From NCBI RefSeq assembly GCF_013177295.1, contig NZ_CP053642.1, positions 558,001-622,000 of the forward strand: a DNA stretch of 64,000 nt, read 5' to 3'. Of the stretch, positions 27,302 to 38,327 are shown one piece after another. Source of the stretch: Actinomyces marmotae. GTDB taxonomy: Bacteria; Actinomycetota; Actinomycetes; Actinomycetales; Actinomycetaceae. Each line of letters begins with the position of its first letter. Position 1 is the first letter of the stretch. Below the pieces are notes generated by a model. It had not been told where the DNA came from, ran no database searches, and was given only the letters and a program-made list of their open reading frames with translations. The position numbers and the translations under genes were made by a program.

Positions 27302-28657
27302 ATGGCACGACTCTTCGGCACCGACGGCGTTCGGGGCCTGGCCAACGACCTGCTCACCCCCGCCCTCGCCGTCCAGCTCGGCGAGGCCGCCGCCCGCGTG
27401 CTGACCAAGGAGGCCCGCGCGCGCTCCCGCGGCGCCCGGCCCCGCGCGATCGTCGGACGCGACACCCGGGCCTCGGGCGAGTTCCTCGACCACGCCATCA
27501 GTGCGGGCCTGGCCTCCTCCGGCGTGGACGTCACCCGGGTCGGAGTCCTGCCCACCCCGGCGATCGCCCACCTGACCGCCACCCAGGACATCGATCTGGG
27601 CGTGATGATCTCCGCCTCCCACAACCCCTTCCCCGACAACGGCATCAAGTTCTTCGCCCGCGGCGGCTACAAGCTCGAGGACGCCGTCGAGGATGAGATC
27701 GAGGCGCTGCTCGGGGGCGTCGAGGCCCGCCCCACCGGCGCCGACGTCGGCCGGGTCATCAAGGGAGAGACGGTCGCCGACCAGAATTACATCAACCACC
27801 TCGTCGACTCCGTGGCCACGGACCTGTCGGGCCTGCGGATCGTCGTCGACGCCTCCAACGGGGCCGCCAGCGCCGTGGGCCCCGCCGCCCTGCGCGCCGC
27901 GGGCGCCGAGGTGATCGTCATCAACGCCTCCCCGGACGGCCTCAACATCAACGCCGACTGCGGATCCACCCACCCCGAGCAGCTCCAGCGCTACGTGCCC
28001 GCCGTGGGCGCGGACATGGGCGTGGCCTACGACGGCGACGCCGACCGCTGCCTCGCCGTGGACGCCCGCGGCAACCTCGTCGACGGCGACCAGATCATGG
28101 GCCTGCTCGCGCTGGGCATGAAGGCCGACGGCACGCTCGGCTCCGACACCCTCGTGGTCACCGTCATGAGCAACCTGGGCCTCATCCTGGCCATGCGCGA
28201 CCACGGGATCCGCACCGTCCAGACCGGCGTCGGCGACCGCTACGTCCTGGAGAAGATGCTCGCCGGCGGCTACACGCTCGGCGGCGAGCAGTCTGGCCAC
28301 GTCATCGATACCGTCCACGCCACCACCGGTGACGGCGTGCTCACCTCCCTGCACATCGCCGCCCGCGTCAAGCGCAGCGGCAAGAGCCTCGCCGAGCTCG
28401 CCAGCGTCGTCACCCGCCTTCCCCAGACCCTCATCAACGTCAAGGGGGTGGACAAGGGCGCCGCGGGCACGGACCAGGGCGTCCAGGACGCCGTCGCCGC
28501 CGCTGAGGCCGAGCTCGGCGACACCGGGCGGGTCCTCCTGCGCCCGTCCGGCACCGAGCCCCTCGTGCGGGTCATGGTGGAGGCCGCCACCCAGGAGCGG
28601 GCCGACGCCGTCGCCGGACGCCTCGCCGGCGTCGTCAAGGAGCGCCTCGCGCTCTGA
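27302..28657 (+). CDS. glmM: Phosphoglucosamine mutase
   Basis: Converts glucosamine-6-phosphate to glucosamine-1-phosphate for peptidoglycan precursor synthesis, 451 aa. Starts at the ATG giving [16 protein letters not shown], with GAGAGGAG upstream. Phosphoserine Ser106 in [12 protein letters not shown], metal loop DGDADRC, and substrate motif GGEQSGHVI. Works with GlmS, encoded 1.2 kb downstream. Confidence 0.97.
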   Translation: MARLFGTDGVRGLANDLLTPALAVQLGEAAARVLTKEARARSRGARPRAIVGRDTRASGEFLDHAISAGLASSGVDVTRVGVLPTPAIAHLTATQDIDLGVMISASHNPFPDNGIKFFARGGYKLEDAVEDEIEALLGGVEARPTGADVGRVIKGETVADQNYINHLVDSVATDLSGLRIVVDASNGAASAVGPAALRAAGAEVIVINASPDGLNINADCGSTHPEQLQRYVPAVGADMGVAYDGDADRCLAVDARGNLVDGDQIMGLLALGMKADGTLGSDTLVVTVMSNLGLILAMRDHGIRTVQTGVGDRYVLEKMLAGGYTLGGEQSGHVIDTVHATTGDGVLTSLHIAARVKRSGKSLAELASVVTRLPQTLINVKGVDKGAAGTDQGVQDAVAAAEAELGDTGRVLLRPSGTEPLVRVMVEAATQERADAVAGRLAGVVKERLAL

Positions 28658-28678
28658 GCCGACCTAAGGCGAAGGGGA

Positions 28679-28706
28679 GGGGCCCCGGTCAGCCGGCCGG
28701 GGCCCC
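28679..28706. terminator. Bidirectional terminator between glmM and coaA
   Basis: Arms GGGGCCCCGG (28679-28688) and CCGGGGCCCC (28697-28706), 8-nt loop, between convergent genes. Confidence 0.8.
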
Positions 28707-28720
28707 CGCACCCGACGCGC

Positions 28721-29716
28721 TCACGATTTGCGCAGCAGCACGCGGCGCATGTGGTGATCGGATCCCTTGACCAGCACGAGGGTCGCCCGCCCGCGGGTAG
28801 GGGCGATGTTCTCCCGCAGATTCACCAAGTTGACCGTCTCCCAGATCCCACTGGCCGCCGTCAGGGCGATGTCATCGGGGATCGACGCGAAGCGCTGGAA
28901 GTAGGAGTCCGGGTCATTGAAGGCGGTGCGCTTGAGGGTGAGGAAGCGCTCCAGGTACCAGCGGCGGATATCGGCGGGATCGGCGTCGACGTAGATCGAG
29001 AAGTCGATGAAGTCCGACACCGCCAGCACCGAGCCCATCGGATGGCCCCCCGGCTCATCGGGGTGCTCCGCGGCCGCGCGCCCCCTCGGCGCGGGCTGGA
29101 GCACGTTGAGCCCCTCCAGCACCAGGACGTCGGGCCTCTCGACGACGACGCTGCGGCCGGGCACGATGTCGTAGACCTGGTGGGAGTAGACGGGGGCCTC
29201 CACGCGGGGCGCCCCGGATTTCACCGCGGCCACGAAGTCCACGAGCGCGCGCCGGTCATAGGACTCGGGGAAGCCCTTGCGCGACATGAGCCCGCGCGCC
29301 TCCAGTTCGGCGTTGCTCAGGAGGAAGCCATCGGTGGTCACCAGGTCCACGCGAGGGGTGCCCGGGAAGCGGGCCAGGAGGTGGGCGATGAGGCGGGCCG
29401 CCGTCGACTTGCCGACCGCGACCGATCCGGCCACCGCGATGACGAAGGGCGTGGGGCGGGCATCGACGCCCAGGAGCTCGGCAATGCGGCGGGCCCGCTC
29501 CCGGGAGGTCAGGATGTAGTCCTGAAGGATCGCGGTCAGGGGGCGGTAGACGGCGTCGACCTCCGTGAGGTCCGTGGGGTCTCCCAGGCCGCGGAGCTTG
29601 ACGACGTCGTCCTGCGTCAGGGGCAGGGGAGTGGAGGAGGCCAGGGCCCTCCACTGCTCGCGCGACAGCTCGATGTAAGGGGAGTGCGAGGAGGTCACTG
29701 CCCAAGTCTGACGCAT
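28721..29716 (-). CDS. coaA: Type I pantothenate kinase
   Basis: First committed step of coenzyme A synthesis, 331 aa from the ATG at 29716. A GTG at 29698 (giving 325 aa) is equally possible, since neither has a clear ribosome site and the ATG lies inside a palindrome. P-loop GSVAVGKSTAAR at about 96-107, then VDLVTTDGFLLSNAEL, and SDFIDFSIYVDADPADIRRWY. Diverges from glmS. Confidence 0.94.
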   Translation of the reverse strand: MRQTWAVTSSHSPYIELSREQWRALASSTPLPLTQDDVVKLRGLGDPTDLTEVDAVYRPLTAILQDYILTSRERARRIAELLGVDARPTPFVIAVAGSVAVGKSTAARLIAHLLARFPGTPRVDLVTTDGFLLSNAELEARGLMSRKGFPESYDRRALVDFVAAVKSGAPRVEAPVYSHQVYDIVPGRSVVVERPDVLVLEGLNVLQPAPRGRAAAEHPDEPGGHPMGSVLAVSDFIDFSIYVDADPADIRRWYLERFLTLKRTAFNDPDSYFQRFASIPDDIALTAASGIWETVNLVNLRENIAPTRGRATLVLVKGSDHHMRRVLLRKS

Positions 29717-29722
29717 GCGTCA
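29709..29722. promoter_or_regulatory. 14-bp perfect palindrome in the coaA-glmS divergent region
   Basis: TGACGCATGCGTCA, fully self-complementary, overlapping the upstream candidate start of coaA and about 100 bp before glmS. Resembles a GntR- or LacI-type dimer operator. No regulator gene is adjacent. Confidence 0.4.
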
Positions 29723-29819
29723 AGCTCGCGCGCAGGACCGCGCAGTCGATTGCCGTGAATCACAGAAGACCCGGCGGATGACGCTTTCCTGAGCGCTTCA
29801 CTCATGATTCGATCGCCCC

Positions 29820-31745
<1,926 letters not shown>

Positions 31746-31764
31746 GGAGGAGCGCGCCACCGCC

Positions 31765-33456
31765 ATGACCACCGCCACGAGCGACGCCCGCGTCCCCGAA
31801 GCCGCCGAGCCCGCGACCACCGGCACGCTCGCCCGCCGCGCCGCCCACCCGGCTCGGGCCATCGCGCGGGCCGAGGCGCCGCTGACCGCCGGCACCGACC
31901 AGTACATGCGGCGGGCCGCCCACGCCGTCGCCAGCGCCTGCCTCGCCGAGCTGCGCGAGTCGCGCGGCGCGGTCGCCGGCAGTCGAGTCCTCGTCCTGGC
32001 CGGCGGTGGGCACAACGGAGGCGACGCACTCCTCGCCGGGGCCCTCCTCGCCCGCCGCGGCGCCCGCGTGGAGGCCCGGCTGGCCACCGACCACCCGCAC
32101 GGGGCGGCGCTGAGCCGGGCCCGCGCCGCCGGGGTCGCGGTCGCGGGCGCTCCCACCCCCTCGCCCGTCGGCGGCGGCGTCGCGGCTGACCTCGTCATCG
32201 ACGGGCTCACCGGCATCGGCGCCAGCGGGCCCCTGCGCCCGCCCGCCGCCGCTCTCATCGCGCCCCTCATCGCCGCGGGCGCGCCCGAGGAGCGGGCGTT
32301 CCGGGTCATCGCCGTGGACGTCCCGTCCGGCGTCGGCGTGGACGACGGCGCCCTGCCGGGCCCCGTGCTCGCCGCCGACCGCACCGTCACCTTCACCTGC
32401 CCGCGCGGCGCCCACCTCCTGCCGCCCGCGGCGCCCCTGAGCGGGCGCGTGGACGTCGTCGATCTCGGATTGCCGGTGCCGGCTGGGAGCGAGCCCCTCG
32501 CCCTGGTCCCCGATCCGGCTCTGCTCGCCGCGCTCCTGCGCGCCCCCGGCGCCGCCGACCACAAGTACACGCGCGGCGTCGTCGGCCTCCACGCGGGGAG
32601 CGAGGCCTATCCCGGGGCCGCGGTCCTCGCCGTCAGCGGCGCCATCCGGGCGGGGGCCGGCATGGCCCGGATCCAGGCGTCCAGGCGGGCCGTCGACCTC
32701 GTCCTCGCCTCTCGCCCCGAGGCGGTCCCCGCGACTGGGCGGTGCCAGGCGATCGTCGTTGGTCCGGGCACCCATCGTGCTGATCAGCTCCGGGCCGCGG
32801 AATTGCGCGGCGTCTTGCGCGCCGCGCTGCGCCGGGGCGGCGGTGAGCGCCAGTGGGCGGTGATCGATGCCGGGGCGCTCGGGCTCCTGCCCGATCTGAT
32901 CGCCGAGGGGCTCGTCTGCGGCCCAGAGCATGTCCTCACGCCTCACGCGGGAGAGGCCGCCGCCCTCCTCAGCGGCCTCGGGCAGCCGACGACGCGCGAG
33001 GAGGTCGAGGCCGCCCCCGCTTCGGCCGCGCGCGGGCTCGCCGAGGCGACCGGGGCGACGGTGATCCTCAAAGCCGTGCCCGCGCTTATCGCGCGCCCCG
33101 GCGGCGGGCCCCTGCTCTCGCTCGACGCCGGGCCGGGCTGGTTGGCGACGGCGGGCAGCGGGGACGTTCTCGCGGGAGCCCTCGGGGCGGTGCTAGCGGC
33201 CGTGCGCGCCGATCGCGAGCGCGGTGAGGGCCATCAGCGCGGTGAGCCCGGCATCGGTGCGGCGGGCCTGCCCCTGGGGGACGCGGTCGCGCTCGCGGCG
33301 GCCGCGGCCGTGCGCCTCCACGCCGACGCCGGCCGCCTGGCCAGCGGGGAGGGGCTGGGGAGGGGGAGTGAGGGCCGCCCCATCGCGGCCCTCGACGTCG
33401 CTGAGCACCTCCCTCGCGCCCGGCAGCGCCTCCGCGCCCAGGGCCCCCGGCGCTAA
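31765..33456 (+). CDS. nnr: Bifunctional NAD(P)H-hydrate epimerase / ADP-dependent dehydratase
   Basis: Repairs hydrated NAD(P)H, 563 aa. Starts at the ATG preceded by GAGGAGG; the open frame continues backward inside glmS without meaning. The N-terminal YjeF_N epimerase domain (about 30-240) has VLVLAGGGHNGGDALL. The C-terminal ribokinase-like dehydratase domain (about 265-560) has LTPHAGEAAALL and the catalytic GSGDVLAG. Follows glmS after 19 bp, probably in one operon. Confidence 0.93.
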   Translation: MTTATSDARVPEAAEPATTGTLARRAAHPARAIARAEAPLTAGTDQYMRRAAHAVASACLAELRESRGAVAGSRVLVLAGGGHNGGDALLAGALLARRGARVEARLATDHPHGAALSRARAAGVAVAGAPTPSPVGGGVAADLVIDGLTGIGASGPLRPPAAALIAPLIAAGAPEERAFRVIAVDVPSGVGVDDGALPGPVLAADRTVTFTCPRGAHLLPPAAPLSGRVDVVDLGLPVPAGSEPLALVPDPALLAALLRAPGAADHKYTRGVVGLHAGSEAYPGAAVLAVSGAIRAGAGMARIQASRRAVDLVLASRPEAVPATGRCQAIVVGPGTHRADQLRAAELRGVLRAALRRGGGERQWAVIDAGALGLLPDLIAEGLVCGPEHVLTPHAGEAAALLSGLGQPTTREEVEAAPASAARGLAEATGATVILKAVPALIARPGGGPLLSLDAGPGWLATAGSGDVLAGALGAVLAAVRADRERGEGHQRGEPGIGAAGLPLGDAVALAAAAAVRLHADAGRLASGEGLGRGSEGRPIAALDVAEHLPRARQRLRAQGPRR

Positions 33457-33474
33457 ACCCGCCCTCCCCAACGC

Positions 33475-33544
33475 CGAGACCGGTCGAAAATAGGAGCGAG
33501 ACCGGTCCGCGGACCGGTCTCGCTCCTATTTTCGACCGGTCTCG
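33475..33544. repeat. 22-bp-period repeat cluster F: 70-bp perfect palindrome
   Basis: Two forward cores (33475, 33497) and two inverted cores (33511-33522, 33533-33544) are joined at CCGCGG into a palindrome with 35-bp arms, no loop and no mismatch. C-rich sequence precedes it and a G-rich tract (AAAGGGGGTGGGGTGGGGG) follows. It lies between nnr and alr and could also act as a terminator for the nnr transcript. Confidence 0.93.
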
Positions 33545-33583
33545 ATGAAAGGGGGTGGGGTGGGGGAGTGGGAGAATCACGGC

Positions 33584-34936
33584 GTGAGCGCGACAACAGC
33601 TTCCACCGCACCGCCGATCCCCGCCACCACCTCCCGGGCCGTCATCGACCTCGGCGCCATCGCCCACAACGCCGCCGTCCTCGCCCGGGCTGCCGGCACA
33701 GCCTGGATGGCCGTCGTCAAAGCCGACGCCTATGGGCACGGCCTGGAGCCCGTCGCGCGCGCCTGCCTCGGCGCCGGCGCCACCTGGCTCGGCGTCGCCC
33801 AGCTCGCCGAGGCACTCCACCTGCGTTCCCTCCTCGACGCCACCGGCATCGCGCGCCCCGCGCCCCGCTCACTGCCCACGCCGGACGCGCCGCGCATCCT
33901 CACCTGGCTCGCCCCCGTCCTCACCCCCGAGGGCGCCGCCGCCCCGGGGTCCCCCCTGCGCGCAGCGATCGCCGCCGACCTCGACCTGTCCGTCTCCACC
34001 CCCGACCAGGCCCGCGCCATCGCGGCCGCCGCCGACGCCGAGGGGCGCGCCGCCCGCGTCCACCTCAAGGCCGACACCGGCATGTCCCGCGCCGGCGCGA
34101 CCGACGGCGAGCTCCCCGCGCTGGCATCCGCCCTCGCCCAGGCCGAGCGCGCGGGGCGCCTCGCCGTCGTCGGCCTGTGGTCCCACCTCTCGCGCGCCGA
34201 CGAGCCCGACTCCGGTTCCACCGAGGACCACCTGGCCCGCTTCCGCGCCGCCGACGCCGTCGTCACCGCGGCGGGGCTCTCGCCGGTGGTCCGCCACCTC
34301 GCGGCCACGGGCGGGCTGCTGTGGCACCCCGAGGCACGCCTCGACCTCGTGCGCGCGGGCATCGGGCTCTACGGGCTCTCACCCGACCCCACCGTCGCCA
34401 CCAGCGCGGGGCTCGGGCTGCGCCCCGCCATGCGCCTGGAAGCCCCTTTAACGCTCGTCAAGCGCATCCCCGCGGGGCAAGCGGTCTCCTACGGCGGCAC
34501 CTGGACCGCCCCCACGAGTCGCTGGGTCGGCCTGGTCCCCCTCGGCTACGCCGACGGCATCCCGCGCGCGGCCCCCGGCGCCCCCGTCACGGTGATCTCC
34601 TCCCCGGTCGACCCATCGGCCAGCGCTGAGGCCGGCACTGAGGCCGGCACTGCCCCGCCCCCGATCCACGCCAGGATCGTGGGCCGCGTGTGCATGGACC
34701 AGGTGGTCATCGACCTCGGGCCCGCGGCCCCCGCCGATGGCCCCGCCGGGGATGAGCCCCCGGCCCGTGCTGGTGACACCGCCGTCCTGTGGGGCGATGG
34801 CGCTGATCCGGCGGGCATCCCGACGGCGGACGAGTGGGCCGGCGCATGCGGCACTATCAACTATGAGATCGTTACCCGTCTCGGCGCGCGCGTGCCCCGG
34901 GTTTATCTGGGAGTTGGCTGGGAGGATAGAGTCTGA
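33584..34936 (+). CDS. alr: Alanine racemase
   Basis: PLP enzyme making D-alanine for peptidoglycan, 450 aa from the GTG preceded by GGGAGAA. An ATG at 33545 sits at the palindrome edge and would add 13 Gly/Trp-rich residues. Lys46 in VVKADAYGHG binds PLP. Tyr303 in QAVSYGGTW is a candidate second catalytic base. RVCMDQVVIDLG is conserved. Longer than the usual 370-390 aa because of Ala/Gly/Pro inserts near 345-360 and 385-400. Confidence 0.95.
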   Translation: MSATTASTAPPIPATTSRAVIDLGAIAHNAAVLARAAGTAWMAVVKADAYGHGLEPVARACLGAGATWLGVAQLAEALHLRSLLDATGIARPAPRSLPTPDAPRILTWLAPVLTPEGAAAPGSPLRAAIAADLDLSVSTPDQARAIAAAADAEGRAARVHLKADTGMSRAGATDGELPALASALAQAERAGRLAVVGLWSHLSRADEPDSGSTEDHLARFRAADAVVTAAGLSPVVRHLAATGGLLWHPEARLDLVRAGIGLYGLSPDPTVATSAGLGLRPAMRLEAPLTLVKRIPAGQAVSYGGTWTAPTSRWVGLVPLGYADGIPRAAPGAPVTVISSPVDPSASAEAGTEAGTAPPPIHARIVGRVCMDQVVIDLGPAAPADGPAGDEPPARAGDTAVLWGDGADPAGIPTADEWAGACGTINYEIVTRLGARVPRVYLGVGWEDRV

Positions 34937-34965
34937 TCTGCCATCTCCAGCTGAGAGGACCCGCG

Positions 34966-35604
34966 ATGTCAGACAGCCCGCGCCAGATCGTGGTGAGCAC
35001 GGCCGATGCGGAGGCCACCCGCGCCCTCGGCGCGCGCCTCGCGGCCCTGCTCAGAGCCGGTGACCTCGTGCTCCTCACCGGCGGGCTCGGGGCGGGCAAG
35101 ACCACCCTCGCCCAGGGGATCGGCGCCGCCATGGATGTGCGCGGCCGCGTCTCCTCGCCCACCTTCATCATCGCCCGCGCCCACCCCGCCCTCGGGGACG
35201 GCCCGGACCTCATTCACGTCGACGCCTACCGGCTGTCCAGCCTTGAGGAGGTCGACGCCCTCGACCTCGACTCCTCCATGGAGCGCTCGGTCACCCTCGT
35301 CGAGTGGGGACGGAACAAGGTCGAGGGCCTCGCCGAGGACCGCCTAGAGATCAGCGTCGACCGCCCCCATGGAGGCCTCCCCGCCCCGGGGGACGCGGCC
35401 GACGGCGCCCATGGCGCGGCCGACGGCGCCCCATCCTCCGCCCCCGATCATCCCGCCGATCCCGCCAGTCCCGCCGATCCCGCCGATCCCGCAGCCCGTC
35501 CGGTCCTCGACCTCGACGGCGTCGACGACGGGCGCCGCGCCATCACGATCCAGGCCCATGGGCGGCGCTGGGCCGACGTGGACCTGGGCGCTCTGGTCGG
35601 CTGA
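34966..35604 (+). CDS. tsaE: tRNA threonylcarbamoyladenosine biosynthesis ATPase TsaE
   Basis: P-loop ATPase of the t6A-tRNA modification machinery with TsaB and TsaD, 212 aa. Walker A GGLGAGKTT with Lys45, Thr in VSSPTFIIAR, and HVDAYRL. Usual length is about 150 aa. The excess is an Ala/Asp/Pro-rich insert (about residues 135-180) before the C-terminal strand. CTGAGAGGA upstream, and TAGAGT at 34925-34930 is a possible -10. Stop overlaps the next ATG (TGATG). Confidence 0.93.
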   Translation: MSDSPRQIVVSTADAEATRALGARLAALLRAGDLVLLTGGLGAGKTTLAQGIGAAMDVRGRVSSPTFIIARAHPALGDGPDLIHVDAYRLSSLEEVDALDLDSSMERSVTLVEWGRNKVEGLAEDRLEISVDRPHGGLPAPGDAADGAHGAADGAPSSAPDHPADPASPADPADPAARPVLDLDGVDDGRRAITIQAHGRRWADVDLGALVG

Positions 35605-36674
35605 TGCGCGCGGCCCTCCGCCCCCTGGCGCCGGCAGCGCTCCCGGCGCTCATCGTCATGCTCATCGCCCTGGCGCCGCTCGCCGCCCCGCGTCTCATCG
35701 CCCCCAGGGCGGCCGCATCACCCGCATCACTCGCACTGCCCGCGCGCCCGGAGGCGCCGGAGGCCCCCGCCGCCTCGCCGTCCCCCTCATCGGCCCCGGA
35801 CCCGCGCGCCGCCCCCGACCCCGCCCCCGGGGACGCTGCCATCGCGCGCGCCTGGCTCCAGGCCGAGGGGCCATCCCTGGCCTCCGACCTGGCCGGCGCC
35901 GATGGCCAGGCGGCGCTGGGCGAGCCCGTCCAGGTCCACCGCTGGTCCACCGGCTTCCTCGACGGCAGCGCGCCGGAGGACCCCCTGCCGGCCGCCGCCC
36001 TCTGGGCCGCCCCCATCCTGGTCGACGGTGAGCCCGTCGGCGCCATCGCCGTCATCGTCGCCGACTCCACGGCCCAGGGGACCACCATCGAGGACGGCCT
36101 CCTCGCCGCCGCGCTCGTCGAGGCCGCCCCCGGCCGGGCCACCGCCCCCGGCGCCTCCCAGGCGCCCCCCGCCGCGCGGGCGCATCCGACCAGCCCCGCG
36201 CCCGCCTCCACGGCCGCGGCGCCCCCCACGGAGGCCCAGGGCGCGATCATCGTCCTCGGGCGGTCCACCGACTGGTACCTGGTGTCGGGTGGGCGGGTCC
36301 GGGCGGCCTCCCACGGCGCCCAGGCGATGCTCGCCGGTCCCATCTCCCTGCGCGACTACTCCGCCGCCATCCTCCAGCGCTCCCAGACGACGCCCCCCGC
36401 CCCCGCCCCCGCCATCGGCAAGGGCGAGGACTCCTCGCTCAGTGCGCATCAGCAGGCGGAGGTTTCCGCCGCCGTGGCTATCGGCCTGCTCCTGATCATC
36501 CTCACCGTGCGCCGGGAGCGACGGATCCTTGCCCCCGCGAGGCCCCCTGCCAGGACCAGGCCGAGGAGGGCGCCCGAACCCATCCGCCCGGACCGGGCCC
36601 CCGCCAAGCGCGGCGACGACGCCCCGGAGACCACCAAGACGCCCGAGATGGCCAGGACGCCCGAGCAGCCCTGA
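35604..36674 (+). CDS. Predicted secreted/membrane protein of unknown function
   Basis: 356 aa, coupled to tsaE by a one-base overlap. A hydrophobic N-terminal segment (about 12-36) could be a signal peptide or anchor. A Pro/Ala-rich stretch (about 45-75) follows, then a region with AIARAWLQAEGPSLASDL and ILVDGEPVGAIAVIVADS that looks folded. A second Ala/Pro-rich linker comes next, then IIVLGRSTDWYLVSGGRV. A C-terminal membrane segment (about 290-303, AVAIGLLLIILTV) leads into an Arg/Pro-rich cytoplasmic tail. Likely exposed outside the membrane. I do not recognise a family. Its place between tsaE and tsaB is unusual. Confidence 0.75.
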   Translation: MRAALRPLAPAALPALIVMLIALAPLAAPRLIAPRAAASPASLALPARPEAPEAPAASPSPSSAPDPRAAPDPAPGDAAIARAWLQAEGPSLASDLAGADGQAALGEPVQVHRWSTGFLDGSAPEDPLPAAALWAAPILVDGEPVGAIAVIVADSTAQGTTIEDGLLAAALVEAAPGRATAPGASQAPPAARAHPTSPAPASTAAAPPTEAQGAIIVLGRSTDWYLVSGGRVRAASHGAQAMLAGPISLRDYSAAILQRSQTTPPAPAPAIGKGEDSSLSAHQQAEVSAAVAIGLLLIILTVRRERRILAPARPPARTRPRRAPEPIRPDRAPAKRGDDAPETTKTPEMARTPEQP

Positions 36675-36686
36675 GGCGGGCGGGGA

Positions 36687-36692
36687 TAGGCT
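36687..36692 (+). promoter_or_regulatory. Leaderless -10 element of tsaB
   Basis: TAGGCT ends six bases before the tsaB GTG (36699), which has no Shine-Dalgarno sequence. The transcription start would fall on or next to the start codon. Confidence 0.55.
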
Positions 36693-36698
36693 CGCCCC

Positions 36699-37445
36699 GT
36701 GCGCATCCTCTCCATCGACTCATCCCTCGGAACCCAGCTCCTCCTGTGCGACGCCGAGCCCGACGCCCCCGCCGACGGCGCTGCGCGCGCCTTGAGGATC
36801 CTGTCCGCCCAGGCGCAGGAGGACTCCCGCCGTCACGCCGAATCGCTCGGGCCGATGCTCGCCGCCGCCCTCGCGGCCCCCGATGACGGCGCCCCGCTCG
36901 ACGTCGTCGTCGTCGCCACCGGCCCCGCGCCCTTCACCGGCCTGCGCGCCGGCCTGGTCACCGCCCGCGCCCTCGCCCGCGCCCGCCGCATCCCCGCGTG
37001 CGGAGTCCCGAGCCTCGACGCCGTCGCCCGCCGGGCCCTCGATGAGCTCACCGCCGAGCAAGGGCGCGAGGCGGCCGATGCCGCGACCGTCCTCGTGGCC
37101 ACGGACGCGCGCCGCAAGGAGGTCTACTGCGCCGCCTACCGCGCCCGGGGCGCCGACGACGTCGAGCCCCTCGCCGCCCCCGCGGTCACCACCCCGCTGG
37201 CCGCCGCCGAGCGCCTGGCGGGGCTCGGCTCCGCCGCCGTCGCCGCCGGCTCGGGGTGCGTCCTCTACCCCGAGATCGCGGACGGCCGCCCCGTGCTGGC
37301 CCCGGCCTCCGGCAGCGCCGGGGCGCAGGCCCGCATCGCGCTGGCCCGCCTGGCCCGGGGGGAGGAGCTCGGCACAGAGCCCCTCTATCTGCGCCTGGCG
37401 GACGCCCAGGTGCCGACCGGCCGCAAGCGCGCCCTCGCGGGCTGA
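36699..37445 (+). CDS. tsaB: tRNA threonylcarbamoyladenosine biosynthesis protein TsaB
   Basis: Non-catalytic ASKHA-fold partner that activates TsaD in t6A synthesis, 248 aa, GTG start (MRILSIDSSLGTQLLL). Conserved SRRHAESLGPML, VVVVATGPAPFTGLRAGLVTA, and TDARRKEVYCAAYR. Followed after 15 bp by rimI. Its partner gene tsaD is not adjacent but 9.3 kb downstream. Confidence 0.93.
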   Translation: MRILSIDSSLGTQLLLCDAEPDAPADGAARALRILSAQAQEDSRRHAESLGPMLAAALAAPDDGAPLDVVVVATGPAPFTGLRAGLVTARALARARRIPACGVPSLDAVARRALDELTAEQGREAADAATVLVATDARRKEVYCAAYRARGADDVEPLAAPAVTTPLAAAERLAGLGSAAVAAGSGCVLYPEIADGRPVLAPASGSAGAQARIALARLARGEELGTEPLYLRLADAQVPTGRKRALAG

Positions 37446-37460
37446 GCCCGCGCGCCCCAG

Positions 37461-38072
37461 ATGCCCTCCGGATCCATGGAGCGCCTCGCCCCCACCGGCG
37501 CGCGCCTGCGCGAGATGCGCGCCGGCGACCTCGACGCCGTCGCCGCCCTTGAGGCCGAGCTCTTTGGGGGCGAGGCCTGGAGCCCAGCGCTGCTGCGCGC
37601 CGAACTCGCCGCCACTCAGGGCCGGGGGGCCGACCGCCACTACATCGTCGTCGAGGACGGCGCTGATGGGGAGGATCGCGCTGACGGCGCCGACGCGCCG
37701 CGCGCGATCCTGGGCTACGCGGGGCTCTGGGTCGGGGACGGCCGGGGGGACGCCGACCTGCTCACCATCGCCACGGCGGCGCGCGCCCGGCGCCTCGGCC
37801 TGGCCCGAGCCATGCTCGACCACCTGATCGACCGGGCGCGGGGCGCGGGCTGCGGCGCCGTCCTGCTTGAGGCCCGCGCCTCCAACGACGCCGCCCAGGC
37901 GCTCTACCTCTCGCGGGGCTTCACGCCGATCGGTCGGCGCCGCCGCTACTACTCCGCCCCGATCGAGGACGCCGTCGTCATGCGCCTGGCGCTCAGCGAG
38001 CCGGGTCATCAGACCACCGGCGCCGCTGAGCGCCCCGCGGGCGTCGGCCCCGTGGGCTCGGAAGCGGTCTGA
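37461..38072 (+). CDS. rimI: Ribosomal-protein-alanine N-acetyltransferase RimI-like GNAT
   Basis: GNAT acetyltransferase, 203 aa from the ATG at 37461; an ATG at 37476 is also possible. The acetyl-CoA loop region reads ARARRLGLARAMLDHLID (motif A, R/Q-x-x-G-x-A). LLEARASNDAAQALYLSRGF matches motif B of RimI. Follows tsaB as in most bacteria. A Pro/Gly-rich tail of about 20 residues extends past the domain. Confidence 0.88.
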   Translation: MPSGSMERLAPTGARLREMRAGDLDAVAALEAELFGGEAWSPALLRAELAATQGRGADRHYIVVEDGADGEDRADGADAPRAILGYAGLWVGDGRGDADLLTIATAARARRLGLARAMLDHLIDRARGAGCGAVLLEARASNDAAQALYLSRGFTPIGRRRRYYSAPIEDAVVMRLALSEPGHQTTGAAERPAGVGPVGSEAV

Positions 38073-38315
38073 CCGGTTCGATCCGTCCTCGTGCGCCGCC
38101 CGGGGACGCCGTCCGATAGGATCTCCATCACTATTTCCTTCACGCGGGCGTAACGAAATGGCGGGTGCCCCCGGCGGTGATCAGGCCCTCTCCGGCGGTG
38201 CGCCCGGGGCTCCACGGCGGCGAATCAACCTGAGTTTCGCCTGGAAGCGCGCGGTCGGAGGGCTTATCTGACGTTCTGGGCCCAAGGGTCCCGAACATCC
38301 GTCCTATCGGGTCCG

Positions 38316-38321
38316 TAGGCT
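38316..38321 (+). promoter_or_regulatory. Leaderless -10 element of sdhC
   Basis: TAGGCT ends six bases before the sdhC GTG (38328), with no Shine-Dalgarno sequence between. No clear -35. The 255-bp gap from rimI otherwise shows only short GC-rich hairpin potential. Confidence 0.55.
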
Positions 38322-38327
38322 CGTCAC

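Noticed and set aside
29723..29819. glmS ribozyme or riboswitch before glmS
   Set aside because: The leader is too short and the start codon appears to be at or near the transcription start. No ribozyme core is visible.
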